DNA from: UBA2336 sp049306095
GTDB taxonomy: Bacteria; Bacteroidota; Bacteroidia; Cytophagales; Cyclobacteriaceae
Length of the DNA: 64,000 nucleotides
Direction of reading: 5' to 3'
Assembly (NCBI GenBank): GCA_049306095.1
Contig: JBAQPU010000022.1
Coordinates: forward strand, 153,905 to 217,904
Below, one piece after another: positions 53,019 through 61,967 of this stretch. How positions within the stretch are numbered: the stretch's first letter is position 1; the number at the start of each line of letters is the position of its first letter. A program made the translations under genes and the position numbers. Under the pieces are notes generated by a model. The model saw nothing but the letters and a program-made list of their open reading frames with translations. It did no database searches and was not told where the DNA came from.

Positions 53019-54332
53019 ATGATAACGAAATGCGAAGTAATGTGTGGTAAGTCAATCAGGCTGTTGCTATTGATCCTTTTATTCTCTTCGATAAAAGTGC
53101 TCAGTCAACAACCGGGAACCGATAAAATTCCTGACGGTACACAGGGTGAGCAACTTGAATTAGTTGAAACAGATTCACTTCCACAAAAATGGAAAGACAA
53201 GCGCTGGAAATTGTTTCCGGGGAAAATTACCACCTTCAAATTTGGAGGAGGTTTCCTTTATGACTTTGCAACGTACAAACAAGATGAGAACGGAAAAAGA
53301 CAAGGTGACTCCTCCGGTTATGAACTGGATCCAGCCTTCAAGGTTCGTGATTTTCGAATAACAGCCAGCGGTCAGTTTAGAACCAGGAGAATAATTTCGT
53401 GGAAATTTGGAATGATGTACGATGGTCTGTCACGTGAATGGTTTGTGCGTGAAACAGGAATCATGATCAGGGTTCCGGAACTTTGGGGTAATTTTTTTAT
53501 CGGGCGAACCAAAGAAGGGTTTTCAATGAATAAAGTAATGGTTGGCTATGCAGGTTGGACCATGGAACGCCAAATGGCATTGGATGCAATTCCGATTCTG
53601 GCGGATGGTATTAAGTGGTTGGGCTTTCTTCCCAAGCCAAGATTTTTATGGAACCTGGGCATTTATAACGATGTGCTTTCACAGGGCGAAGGGTTCTCAA
53701 CTTTTGAATGGCAATTTGCTTCCCGTGTTGGATGGTTGCCCGTACTTTCTTCTGATAAGAAGAAGGTGATGCATGTTGCTGTAAATTATCGATACGGTGA
53801 ACCACTGAACAATCAAATCCGATTGAAGTCAAGACCCGAAGCTGACCCGGCTCCTTATTTTATTGACACAGGAACATTTCCGGCTTCCTACTCGAATCAC
53901 ATCGGAGGTGAAATTTATTTTAGATCAGGCCCGTGGATGTTGGGATCAGAATTTTATATGCACAGGTTTAATTCAGTCGAAACAAACAACCCGGTTTTTC
54001 GAGGAGGTGATGTTGTTGTGAGTTATGTGATAACAGGTGAAACCCGACCCTACAATACGGAAACAGGAATTCTTGGGTTTATGCCTGTTGAGGAATCTGT
54101 TTTCAAAGGCGGTCCGGGAGCATGGGAAGTGTTATGCCGATTTTCAACACTCGACCTGAATAGTGGAACACTGGAGGGTGGAAAATTCTTGCGGATTACC
54201 CCTATGGTTAACTGGTATCTGAGTCGAGACATCCGGCTTGAGTTGGCATACGGGTATGGAGTGCTTGATCGTTTTTCCTTGAAAGGAACCACACAATTTT
54301 TTCAGACACGCGTACAATTTACATTACTGTGA
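53019..54332 (+). CDS. Porin_O_P-like outer-membrane porin
   Basis: A 437-residue porin. The start is ATG 53019, or ATG 53040, which gives a tidier signal peptide (GKSIRLLLLILLFSSIKVLSQ). Barrel strands include ITTFKFGGGFLYDFATYKQD, FRITASGQFRTRRIISWKFG, ELWGNFFIGRTKEGFSMNKV, VGYAGWTMERQM and the C-terminal TTQFFQTRVQFTLL. It is distant from the porin at 51676 but of similar size and fold. A DUF2490 gene follows on the same strand (51-bp gap), an arrangement partly like the sulfatase region, where a DUF2490 protein follows an exported enzyme. Confidence 0.75.
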   Translation: MITKCEVMCGKSIRLLLLILLFSSIKVLSQQPGTDKIPDGTQGEQLELVETDSLPQKWKDKRWKLFPGKITTFKFGGGFLYDFATYKQDENGKRQGDSSGYELDPAFKVRDFRITASGQFRTRRIISWKFGMMYDGLSREWFVRETGIMIRVPELWGNFFIGRTKEGFSMNKVMVGYAGWTMERQMALDAIPILADGIKWLGFLPKPRFLWNLGIYNDVLSQGEGFSTFEWQFASRVGWLPVLSSDKKKVMHVAVNYRYGEPLNNQIRLKSRPEADPAPYFIDTGTFPASYSNHIGGEIYFRSGPWMLGSEFYMHRFNSVETNNPVFRGGDVVVSYVITGETRPYNTETGILGFMPVEESVFKGGPGAWEVLCRFSTLDLNSGTLEGGKFLRITPMVNWYLSRDIRLELAYGYGVLDRFSLKGTTQFFQTRVQFTLL

Positions 54333-54383
54333 TAGTTGTGTGTCTTGTTTAAGGAATGAATATCTTGCGTATTACCAAAGAAG

Positions 54384-55115
54384 ATGTTTAAATCAGTAGC
54401 AGTCTGTTTTTTTTGTTTTCTTAGCATGGGTGTACTGGCTCAGCAGGATGAACAACTATGTCTCGAATGGCAATTATCATATCCATTTGCCAATAAATAT
54501 TTGCTGGAGAACACCACAAGCTATCAAACGTTACTGAAGAAAGATGGTAAGTGGAGAAGCTTCGCGATAAGTCCAACCTTTGAATATACTGTATTGAGAC
54601 GGCTGGATTTAACCAGTGAAATTACACTCGGCTATACCAATCAAACTGCTGGTGTTAGTTCATTTGAAGTTGCTCCTATGGTAGGGGGCCGCTTCCATAT
54701 TACACAAAACAAAAAATTTGATGTACGCTTCCTGCTACGCTATCAGACGCGAGCCTTCCGGCAGATTGAAGCGGAAGATTGGGAAATCAGCAACAGAACC
54801 AGGTTGCGAGGGGAAATATACTGGAGCATCAACGGACCAAATTTATTTACCGATAAACTTTGGTATCTTTTTACTGATTACGAAGAGTTTATTGTATTTG
54901 ACCAACAGGTAGAGGAACGGTATGCCAATCGGAGGAGAGCCAGAATTGGTTTGGGGTATCGCCTGAGTTACAAACACCGGTTCGACCTGAGCTACACGTT
55001 GCAGTCATCGCGCAACGAGATAGGCGAGGAGTTTATCGGTACCGATAATGTAATTCAGTTCAAGTATAAGATGTTTTTGAACCCTGCAACTCCTCAGGTA
55101 TCCTCCGCAAACTGA
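54384..55115 (+). CDS. DUF2490 outer-membrane protein (copy 2)
   Basis: A 243-residue paralogue of the gene at 17215. The signal peptide is SVAVCFFCFLSMGVLAQ. Matching segments include WQLSYPFANKYLLENTTSYQ, SFEVAPMVGGRFHITQNK, LFTDKLWYLFTDYEEF, ERYANRRRARIGLGYRLSYK and the C-terminal GTDNVIQFKYKMFLN. It probably inserts in the outer membrane; function is unknown. The 3' end has a decayed partial copy about 320 bp downstream. Confidence 0.8.
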   Translation: MFKSVAVCFFCFLSMGVLAQQDEQLCLEWQLSYPFANKYLLENTTSYQTLLKKDGKWRSFAISPTFEYTVLRRLDLTSEITLGYTNQTAGVSSFEVAPMVGGRFHITQNKKFDVRFLLRYQTRAFRQIEAEDWEISNRTRLRGEIYWSINGPNLFTDKLWYLFTDYEEFIVFDQQVEERYANRRRARIGLGYRLSYKHRFDLSYTLQSSRNEIGEEFIGTDNVIQFKYKMFLNPATPQVSSAN

Positions 55116-55474
55116 TGCCTCTATCCCTCACAGTGTCATCGCTGACGGAATGTGGATTTAGCTTGTAAGCGATCCGCCTTTCTGTCTCAAGGGTCATCGC
55201 GGGATGTGCGATAGCAAGAGCGCGATCCGCGATCTCTTTTTAGATTGTTGTATTGAAAGAGCCGGAGATCGCGGGTCACCCACAATCCATCGCTCGAGCA
55301 GCGCGCGATTACCTTAGAGAAGAATGGCTTTTCAGACAGGAACATCGAGGAGTTTATCGCGGTACTGATAATGTAATTCAACAAGTACAAGATATTTTTC
55401 AACCCGGCTTCCCCAACGCCATTCAATTAGCAAAAAAGATGTAAATTATTTATAAAATCACCCAATCCTGAATC
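55116..55474. other. 359-bp intergenic region with remnants
   Basis: There is no intact gene. The left part (55150-55320) contains several GCGATCC/GATCGCGG-type short repeats in both orientations. The right part holds the decayed copy of the DUF2490 3' end (55344-55410). A forward open frame from 55253 to 55444 runs through the remnant but does not look like a real gene. Confidence 0.6.
55344..55410 (+). pseudogene. decayed duplicate of the 3' end of the DUF2490 gene
   Basis: About 65 bp match 55025-55088 of the upstream DUF2490 gene: both read CGAGGAGTTTATCG, then GATAATGTAATTCA and AAGTA.AAGAT.TTTTT.AACCC. Two small indels shift the frame. The copy has no start and cannot encode a product. 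Confidence 0.7.
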
Positions 55475-57295
55475 ATGAACGAGGCTCCTTCCAAAAAGAG
55501 ACCTGTAAAAAAAATCATTGCAATAACGGTAGCCGGAATCTTGTTGGTAACCGCTTTCTTTTTATATCTGAATTTTAACCGGATGATCTCAGAGGCACTG
55601 ATCAAAAGTTTCAATTCCGGAATTGCTTCTGAAGTATATGTGTTAAAATTTGAAGACTTGTCGGTTAACCCTTTTACGGGCACCATAAGGGTTTACAATG
55701 TTACGTTGGTTCCACGCGAAAAGCCTTTACATAAATATCCGTATATCAACAGCTCACTCCATCTTAAAACAGAAAGAATTATTCTGAGAAATGTCGAAAT
55801 CTTAACCTTGCTCAGGTTCAAACAACTGAAACTAAAAATCATTTCACTAACAAAACCCGATGTTGAGTTGACGTTAAGGGGAACGAGGCATATTTTGTTT
55901 CCGTTCAAAGACTCAACGCTGGTTGCAAACACCAACAGTGCAGCTAAAACAAAAGTGTTCGATTCCTTTCACTTAAATGCGCTTCATTTGATTGAGGCTG
56001 CGGTTCACATTACGAGTTATGACAAACAGCGAGAGTTTAGGATCAATAACTTCACCATTCAGTTGAACAATCTCTTGGTTAGTTCAAAACCAGGGGAGTA
56101 TTCAAGTTCTTTTGACAGAGTACTTCTCACCATTGGACACCTTACCGGCAAGTTGAAAAAGGATGCCATTCAATCTGTTGACTTTAAGGCCTTTAATGTG
56201 GGCATCGATTCACTACAACTAAGACTGACACTTGATACAGTCATTCATAGCTTCAACGATTTTACGTTGGGCTTGCATAAGTTAGATGTTCAAACAGCCG
56301 ATAGCCTCTATCATTTAACTACGGATGCTTTTGATGTTTCGTATCACGATCAGTCAATTCGGCTGAAGGGAATAAGCTTTATTCCGAATGTCAGCCACGC
56401 TGTTTTGCAGCGTAACGAGGAATTTGAGCATGTAAATTTTTCGGGCACTGTACAGAACCTTACGTTCAATCGTGTGAATTTTGATTCGATGATTTACACA
56501 AAAAGTATTTTCATTGATGAGATTATTCTGGACACTGCAGTAGTATCCATTTTCAAGGACAAGCGAAAGTCACTGAATAAGAACCGATTCCCGGCTTATT
56601 TGGGTCAGACGATTAAAAAAATTCCGTTACCAATACGCATTCATCATGTAAAAGCAAGGCAGGTCCGGTTGGAGAACACTGAACGTAAACCCGATAACGC
56701 GCTGGCGAAAGTTCATATTTCCCGTGCAGCTGTGAATATTAAAAATATTACCAATCTTTCAGCGAATTCAACCCTAACCATGGATGCAGACGCCTGGCTG
56801 ATGAATAAAGTCCGTTTTAAAACAAAACTTACTTTTTACTATTCAAAGCAACAATTTGACTTTGAGGGTTCTCTGGGGAAATTTGATTTGGTTGACTTAA
56901 CGCCTTTAGTACAGGCGTATACCCCGGCTAAAATTAATAAAGGGATCGCGGATGAAATTTCATTCTCAGGCACGGCCTTGGAAACGGATGCAAGTGGTAC
57001 TATGAAGTTTTTATACCACGACCTGGATGTGGATCTTGAACTGAAGAACCGTGCGAAATGGATAAGTTCTGTGATCGCCTTTGCCGCCAATACGGTGCTG
57101 GATTCCAGCAATCCGGGCTCGGCCGATTTGCCACCGCGCGTGGTTAAATTTCAAACCAAGCGCGATATGAACAGAGGCTTCGTTAATGTTGTCATCAAGT
57201 CCCTGCTCAGCGGCCTGAAAGAAACCATGATTATGTCGAAGGAAAACAGAAAAGCGTATAAGAAGACCAAAAAAGAGCAGGCCAGGAAAAAGTAA
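55475..57295 (+). CDS. AsmA/DUF748-like membrane-anchored protein
   Basis: A 606-residue protein with a short basic N-terminus, one membrane helix (IIAITVAGILLVTAFFLYL, about residues 14-32) and a long periplasmic beta-rich region. Typical AsmA/DUF748 segments are YVLKFEDLSVNPFTGTIRVY, KTERIILRNVEILTLLRFKQ, FNRVNFDSMIYTKSIFIDEI and the C-terminal VNVVIKSLLSGLKETMIMSK. The tail is Lys-rich. These proteins are thought to take part in lipid transfer or outer-membrane assembly. It is smaller than the AsmA-like protein at 22153 and not closely related. Confidence 0.75.
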   Translation: MNEAPSKKRPVKKIIAITVAGILLVTAFFLYLNFNRMISEALIKSFNSGIASEVYVLKFEDLSVNPFTGTIRVYNVTLVPREKPLHKYPYINSSLHLKTERIILRNVEILTLLRFKQLKLKIISLTKPDVELTLRGTRHILFPFKDSTLVANTNSAAKTKVFDSFHLNALHLIEAAVHITSYDKQREFRINNFTIQLNNLLVSSKPGEYSSSFDRVLLTIGHLTGKLKKDAIQSVDFKAFNVGIDSLQLRLTLDTVIHSFNDFTLGLHKLDVQTADSLYHLTTDAFDVSYHDQSIRLKGISFIPNVSHAVLQRNEEFEHVNFSGTVQNLTFNRVNFDSMIYTKSIFIDEIILDTAVVSIFKDKRKSLNKNRFPAYLGQTIKKIPLPIRIHHVKARQVRLENTERKPDNALAKVHISRAAVNIKNITNLSANSTLTMDADAWLMNKVRFKTKLTFYYSKQQFDFEGSLGKFDLVDLTPLVQAYTPAKINKGIADEISFSGTALETDASGTMKFLYHDLDVDLELKNRAKWISSVIAFAANTVLDSSNPGSADLPPRVVKFQTKRDMNRGFVNVVIKSLLSGLKETMIMSKENRKAYKKTKKEQARKK

Positions 57296-57303
57296 GCAGA
57301 TGT

Positions 57304-57876
57304 TTATTTTTTGTGTTTGACCGGCAAACGCATGAAAATGTGTTTGGTAGCTGTGCGAATATCACTTTCAATATCGCTTTCGTATGTGATCTTTTTCATG
57401 GCGCGTCCTTTCCACAATAATTTCTGCGTTTTGGTATCAAACATTTCGATAAACATCATTCCTTCCTGATACTGATGTTGAACTAGATCACCACCTGCCA
57501 CAGGTGCGGCAAAGCCACCATAATACCCGGGACCGCCAAAGCCAAACCCAACACTTACCTGGGGAGTGGTGGAGTATGATACCCTGTCTTCTACACGCGT
57601 ATCAAAAATGAAAACAGCATCAGGGTTTTCGGTATCCAATACAAATCCTTTTTTGGCGAGTTCCTGATTGCAGAGGTCTAAAATCAGTTTACCGTACAGT
57701 TTATCATCCTTGCGTGCTTCACCATCTGCATCCACCGGTTTCACCCATGCGTATGTCTTATACTTTTTCAAGTCAACTCCTTTTGTTTTAGCGGAAGAAC
57801 TAGAAATGCCATTATCGGAACAGGATACTGTTACTACTAAAAAGGCAAGGAAAAAAATTATGGTACCGGTTTTCAT
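57304..57876 (-). CDS. DUF4136 lipoprotein (copy 3)
   Basis: A 190-residue lipoprotein (lipobox TVSC, Cys19). DUF4136 landmarks are VDLKKYKTYAWVKPVDADGE, a helix with NQELAKKGFVL, ENPDAVFIFDTRVEDRVSYS, a Gly/Tyr-rich stretch (FGFGGPGYYGGFAAP), FIEMFDTKTQKLLWKGRAM and a C-terminal helix. It is convergent with the AsmA-like gene (8-bp gap). Function is unknown. Confidence 0.82.
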   Translation of the reverse strand: MKTGTIIFFLAFLVVTVSCSDNGISSSSAKTKGVDLKKYKTYAWVKPVDADGEARKDDKLYGKLILDLCNQELAKKGFVLDTENPDAVFIFDTRVEDRVSYSTTPQVSVGFGFGGPGYYGGFAAPVAGGDLVQHQYQEGMMFIEMFDTKTQKLLWKGRAMKKITYESDIESDIRTATKHIFMRLPVKHKK

Positions 57877-58184
57877 AGTTGAATTTATGAGTAAATATAC
57901 AATAGCCTTTGAATAATTACTTTCGTAGAAAAACCCGCGAAGGCGCTAAGTCGCAAAGGGAGATATTTGAACGTAACAACGGACTGACCGCTATTTGCCG
58001 GAAGCGTAACCCAGTCTTAAGCCTTTAAACTTAGCGTCATTGCGTCTTAGCGGTTAACTACTTTCTCGGATTTGTAAGCGGTAGAAAAAAAACAGCGAAG
58101 GCGCTAAGGAGCAAAGAGAGGGGGATAAAAAAATAACTGCGAGCCATACGCCCGCAGTTATTGTAGTAAACAAAAAGAACTGTA
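57877..58184. repeat. 308-bp intergenic region with three short repeats and a decayed palindrome
   Basis: GCGAAGGCGCTAAG occurs at about 57938 (followed by TCGCAAAGGGAG) and at about 58094 (followed by GAGCAAAGAGAG). A related inverted copy reads TTAGCGTCATTGCGTCTTAG near 58027-58051. Around 57980-58018 a CTGACCGCT...GGAAG segment looks like a decayed relative of the GTCAGACCGC elements. No gene is seen. Confidence 0.6.
58124..58162 (-). terminator. Rho-independent terminator (minus strand)
   Basis: AATAACTGCG (58132-58141) and CGCAGTTATT (58153-58162) form a 10-bp stem. On the minus strand the hairpin is followed by a T run (A-rich 58126-58132 on the plus strand). It ends the minus-strand gene at 58185. 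Confidence 0.85.
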
Positions 58185-58781
58185 TTAGTTCGTCAGGAAA
58201 GAAAACCCAACATTCAGCGTGAAGAACGACTGTGCTGTGTCAATTTCATTTCCTGCTTTAAAACCATAGTTAAACTTACCGGAAACGTTAACAGCGGCAC
58301 CATCATTAATCATATACTGTAAACCCACTTCCGGTTGTAACAGAAAATTCCATGCTTCCTGTTCCAGCGTGTACAGGTTCATGTCGGTATTTCTGCGGGA
58401 GTACATGGTACCAATCCCCAGACTCACATACGGATTGATGGATTCACCAGGCTTTAAATAATAAGTCGGGTTAATCATCATGGGTACGTGGTTGCTGTAG
58501 CGGTATTGTTTGCCTGTCAGCGATTGGTTGTCGAGGACATACGTATCCTTGGCAAACTCTTCATAGAAAACATTCCAACCCACGCTGAAACCAACGCCAA
58601 TGTTGGGCTGTACCATTTTGCGGTAATCGAGGGTGGCACCACGAAAACTTACCTGGCCGATAAAATCGTTAATGTCGCCAACCGGAAACCCGATGGAATA
58701 GTTGAAGGTAGTGTTGCTCTGCGAGTATACTGCACTCAGTGAAATCAGGCAGAAGGAAAGAATAAGTGTGATCTTTTTCAT
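58185..58781 (-). CDS. outer-membrane barrel protein of unknown function
   Basis: A 198-residue protein with a signal peptide (KITLILSFCLISLSAVYSQ). Barrel-like strands include TTFNYSIGFPVGDINDFIG, NIGVGFSVGWNVFYEEFA, INPYVSLGIGTMYSRRNTDM and the terminal AQSFFTLNVGFSFLTN. It resembles small OmpW/PorT-like barrels. The DUF4136 gene lies 9 bp upstream on the same strand, so the two form an operon. Confidence 0.68.
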   Translation of the reverse strand: MKKITLILSFCLISLSAVYSQSNTTFNYSIGFPVGDINDFIGQVSFRGATLDYRKMVQPNIGVGFSVGWNVFYEEFAKDTYVLDNQSLTGKQYRYSNHVPMMINPTYYLKPGESINPYVSLGIGTMYSRRNTDMNLYTLEQEAWNFLLQPEVGLQYMINDGAAVNVSGKFNYGFKAGNEIDTAQSFFTLNVGFSFLTN

Positions 58782-58790
58782 GGGGCAGTA

Positions 58791-59423
58791 TTAATTAAGT
58801 TTCAAATAAGATGATTGTTCAAACGCCTGATCAATACCATTCTTCACACGGTTAATGTCATACGCTCCTGTAAATAATCCATTGGCCACAGCAACCCAGG
58901 CTGCCTGCGATGAATTGATTGGGCTTGTAACATGCGGGTCGGCAATGACCATAATCATAGAGCCCGTTGTATAGCTGCTAACAGTAACGTACGGAGGATA
59001 GTACCATCCCCAATAGCCGCCCCAGTATCCGCCATACCACCAATCATACCAATACGAATAAAAATAGGTAGTTGATTTAATAGCAGCCGGTGTAAGAACA
59101 ACATCAGCATCTTCGTTAGGATACCCATCAATATCATTGTCAAGTCTGTCCCAGCCAAGTGCAGTCATATTGGTTTCAATTTGGTCGAGAATTTCATCAG
59201 CAATTGCCTGCGGCATGTACTCTGGAATCCAGTTACCGTCATCATCTTTTTTAGCATCCACAACAATTTTGTCGGGCATGGCATAGGTGTTGGCTGTCTG
59301 GAAATCATACTCCTTATCAAAGGTTGTGTACACTACATCCAGGTCTTCTACATACTCGGGACCCGCGGGGTAACACCCGGCCAGCAAGACAGCCATCATT
59401 GCCATCATCATCAATTTTTTCAT
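58791..59423 (-). CDS. DUF4136 lipoprotein (copy 4)
   Basis: A 210-residue lipoprotein (lipobox LAGC, Cys17). It has a TFDKEYDFQTANTYAMPDKI start, an acidic DAKKDDDGNW segment, a long helix with DEILDQIETNMTALGW, DADVVLTPAAIKSTTYFYSY and an unusually Trp/Tyr/Gly-rich stretch (WWYGGYWGGYWGWYYPPY). The usual C-terminal strand (SQAAWVAVANGLFTGA) and helix follow. It is the longest of the four DUF4136 copies in the window and is co-transcribed with the barrel gene downstream. Confidence 0.78.
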   Translation of the reverse strand: MKKLMMMAMMAVLLAGCYPAGPEYVEDLDVVYTTFDKEYDFQTANTYAMPDKIVVDAKKDDDGNWIPEYMPQAIADEILDQIETNMTALGWDRLDNDIDGYPNEDADVVLTPAAIKSTTYFYSYWYDWWYGGYWGGYWGWYYPPYVTVSSYTTGSMIMVIADPHVTSPINSSQAAWVAVANGLFTGAYDINRVKNGIDQAFEQSSYLKLN

Positions 59424-59564
59424 ACGTACTCTAGGGTTAAATTTTATTAGTAAAAATATGTTTTTTTGAACAAAAACTGCTGTTCATCAGGTTGTAAAAC
59501 TATAAGAAGTTGCAAAAGTTGTGACTGAAATTCAATATTTTACGGTTAATAAACCCAGGTTCCT

Positions 59565-60650
59565 ATGAGTGACCTCAAAGCCAATCAATCGGGAGTTAAT
59601 CCGGTTGTCCACTATGCTGTTCAACTGCTTGCACTGGCACTTTTGCTGGTCTGGTGCTTCAAAATTCTGGAGCCCTTTATCACCCCATTGGTGTGGGGTT
59701 CGGTGCTGGCCATCACCCTGTATCCGCTTCATAATATCCTTGCAGGTAAATTAAAGGGTCGTAATGGGTGGTCAGCTGTGATCGTTACCTTGTTGATGCT
59801 CCTGCTAATTATTGGTCCGGCCGTTTGGCTGCTGGTGGCCACGTTTGATGAACTGAAAGAACTTGGTGTTGCCTACCGTTCGGGTGAGCTTTCCATTCCG
59901 CCTCCTCCTGAAAAGGTGAAGGACTGGCCACTCATTGGAACAACGGTTCACACGATTTGGTCTGAAAGTTCAAAAAATATTTCGTATGTGGTGGTCACTC
60001 ATAAGGAACAAGTAAAAGAATTCCTCTTAACCTTTCTGGGTCTCCTTAAAACTTCCGCTACCGGTATTGTCATGTTTACGCTCTCCATTATTGTTAGTGG
60101 GGTGCTTCTGGGGTATGCCCGGTCAGCCAGTAGTTCGGTTAAAACGTTGTTGGTTAAAATTGTAGGTAAGGAGGGGGAGAATATGGCCGAGGCTGCCGAA
60201 CTCACTGTTCGGAATGTGGCAAAAGGCGTGTTAGGGGTGGCGGTTATTCAATCTATTTTAGCAGGCTTTGGTTTTGTGCTCGCAGGTGTTCCGTTTGCCG
60301 GAGTATGGATTGTGGTTTGCCTGATTTTGGCAATTGTTCAGATTGGAATTCTTCCTGTTTCGCTGGGCGTCATTATTTATATTTGGGGAGTAGCCGACAC
60401 CATGACGGCCACGATCCTTACCATCTGGATGTTGTTTGTAGGTGTGATTGACAACATATTGAAGCCCATCATGCTGGGTAAAGGTGCGCCAGCGCCTATG
60501 CTGATTGTTTTTTTGGGGGCCATCGGTGGGTTTATTTTCTCCGGGTTCATTGGGTTATTTACCGGTGCTATTGTGTTAACGCTGGGATATAAACTTGTGA
60601 ATGGCTGGCTGAACCCCGAATCGCTTCAGGATGTAAAGAAATCGTCATAA
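59565..60650 (+). CDS. AI-2E family (PerM/YhhT-like) transporter
   Basis: A 361-residue membrane protein with about eight helices. The N-terminus (LLLVWCFKILEPFITPLVWG), the central cytosolic or periplasmic part (about 120-190) and the C-terminal block DNILKPIMLGKGAPAPMLIV, FLGAIGGFIFSGFIGLFTGA are diagnostic of the AI-2E family. Members export autoinducer-2 or act as Na+/H+ antiporters. Which applies here is unknown. It is a single-gene unit. Confidence 0.92.
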   Translation: MSDLKANQSGVNPVVHYAVQLLALALLLVWCFKILEPFITPLVWGSVLAITLYPLHNILAGKLKGRNGWSAVIVTLLMLLLIIGPAVWLLVATFDELKELGVAYRSGELSIPPPPEKVKDWPLIGTTVHTIWSESSKNISYVVVTHKEQVKEFLLTFLGLLKTSATGIVMFTLSIIVSGVLLGYARSASSSVKTLLVKIVGKEGENMAEAAELTVRNVAKGVLGVAVIQSILAGFGFVLAGVPFAGVWIVVCLILAIVQIGILPVSLGVIIYIWGVADTMTATILTIWMLFVGVIDNILKPIMLGKGAPAPMLIVFLGAIGGFIFSGFIGLFTGAIVLTLGYKLVNGWLNPESLQDVKKSS

Positions 60651-60695
60651 CACTTTTATTGCTGGGTGTTGTACTGTAATCCTGAGCGCACCATG

Positions 60696-60863
60696 GTCAT
60701 CCTGAGCGGAGCGAAGGATCTTCTTACAATTTAGCGCTTCACGTTATTAGATGTTTCACTTCGTTCAGCATGTCAATATTGTCATCCTGTGCACAACGAA
60801 GGATCTTCTTACAGTTTATGGCTTTTGCGTTATAAGATGCTTCACTTCGTTCAGCATGTCAAT
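60696..60863. repeat. two tandem copies of an 85-bp GTCATCCTG repeat
   Basis: Unit 1 (60696-60780) and unit 2 (60781-60863) both begin GTCATCCTG, carry CGAAGGATCTTCTTACA and end with TTCACTTCGTTCAGCATGTC. A partial relative, GTCATCCTGACCGAAGTGA, is at about 13419. This is the kind of repeat scattered between genes in many Bacteroidetes. Confidence 0.7.
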
Positions 60864-60878
60864 CGGAACAAAATTAAA

Positions 60879-60902
60879 AAAGCCGGATTGAGACCCGGCT
60901 TT
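60879..60902. terminator. bidirectional terminator
   Basis: AAAGCCGG (60879-60886) and CCGGCTTT (60895-60902) form an 8-bp stem with an 8-nt loop, with A-rich sequence on the left and T-rich on the right. It serves the converging transporter (ending 60650) and lipoprotein (ending 60928) genes. Confidence 0.8.
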
Positions 60903-60927
60903 AATTAATACAGTAAAGTGCGTAAGC

Positions 60928-61812
60928 TTATTCCGGACTTACAATCTTATTTCTAATAGCGTTAATCTTGGCGCTCAGTTCAGTTACCACCGAATCTTTC
61001 ATCAAGTCAAGGCCTTGGTTGTTGGCAATTTTTTCATCCACATCCAGTTTCTTATACACATCAATCAATTCATTAAAGGCAGTTGCATAATAGGCATAGT
61101 TAGGGTTTTTTTCCGGATTGGTCGGGTCGCTAATGGACTGTAAGAAACCGTATGTCGTTTCTATGTTTTGTTGTTGTTCCAGTACAATCCTGAATACGGG
61201 TATTAAAATTTGCATGCGCGCATCCTCCGGTAACATGTCCTTTGGGTAAGATTCAAGAATGCCAACAGCAAGATGAAGATTTTCAATCAGGTAAGCGGCC
61301 ATGGCTACGCCAACCAGTTTTTCCCGATCCGTTCCTTTCAGGTCAGCCGTAGATTTTTTAAAGAGTTCATCCACAACCACTTTGGCCGAATCGTTTTGCG
61401 CCAGGTTATCGCTGTAGCGTTTGCTCAGAAAACCCAAAACCGTTTGTTCAATTCCTATTGCCTTGCTCAATTCCTGAGCGGCCGTGAAAAGTTCTTTTGT
61501 GTTGGCGCTTTGTTTATAAGCAATGCTGTAATTCAAATCGGCCAGATAAACACCCAGATTGGATGCTGCTTTTACATCACTGGTAGCATAGCCTGCCGAA
61601 GATTTTGGATCGTTCATCAGGTTGGCATTAAACTCGGCAGCGGTGGCTTGAAGTCCGGCAGCAAGGTTGCCGGGGGTCATCAGGTTGGCGAAAAAGGCAT
61701 CGCGTTGCTGATCGAATGATTCAGTGACCTGTGTTTCTTCTGTATTTTCTTTATTCTTTTGACACGACAGCATCAACACCGTCAGAAATAAAATACTCAG
61801 TAGTTTTTTCAT
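60928..61812 (-). CDS. lipoprotein of unknown function
   Basis: A 294-residue lipoprotein (lipobox MLSC, Cys17) that is almost wholly helical. Its segments, such as SNLGVYLADLNYSIAYKQSA, TKELFTAAQELSKAIGIEQT and NYAYYATAFNELIDVYKKLD, suggest a helical bundle with repeats. No family was recognised. It is a single-gene minus-strand unit, divergent from the gene at 61968. Confidence 0.6.
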   Translation of the reverse strand: MKKLLSILFLTVLMLSCQKNKENTEETQVTESFDQQRDAFFANLMTPGNLAAGLQATAAEFNANLMNDPKSSAGYATSDVKAASNLGVYLADLNYSIAYKQSANTKELFTAAQELSKAIGIEQTVLGFLSKRYSDNLAQNDSAKVVVDELFKKSTADLKGTDREKLVGVAMAAYLIENLHLAVGILESYPKDMLPEDARMQILIPVFRIVLEQQQNIETTYGFLQSISDPTNPEKNPNYAYYATAFNELIDVYKKLDVDEKIANNQGLDLMKDSVVTELSAKINAIRNKIVSPE

Positions 61813-61967
61813 GAATGCTAAAATTTAAGCGGTTGAAATTTGGTGATTCAGAGGGCTAAAGTAAATAAACTTTTTATTAGCAGGAAACGAACTATGAGGC
61901 TGGCGGTTTAAATTTTACCTCTTTCTGGCCTTAGAAAGCGTATCTTTAACCCAAACCATAAATTATT

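Noticed and set aside
55253..55444. Open frame of 63 codons in the gap after the DUF2490 gene
   Set aside because: It runs through the decayed duplicate and has no signal peptide, conserved segment or suitable start context.
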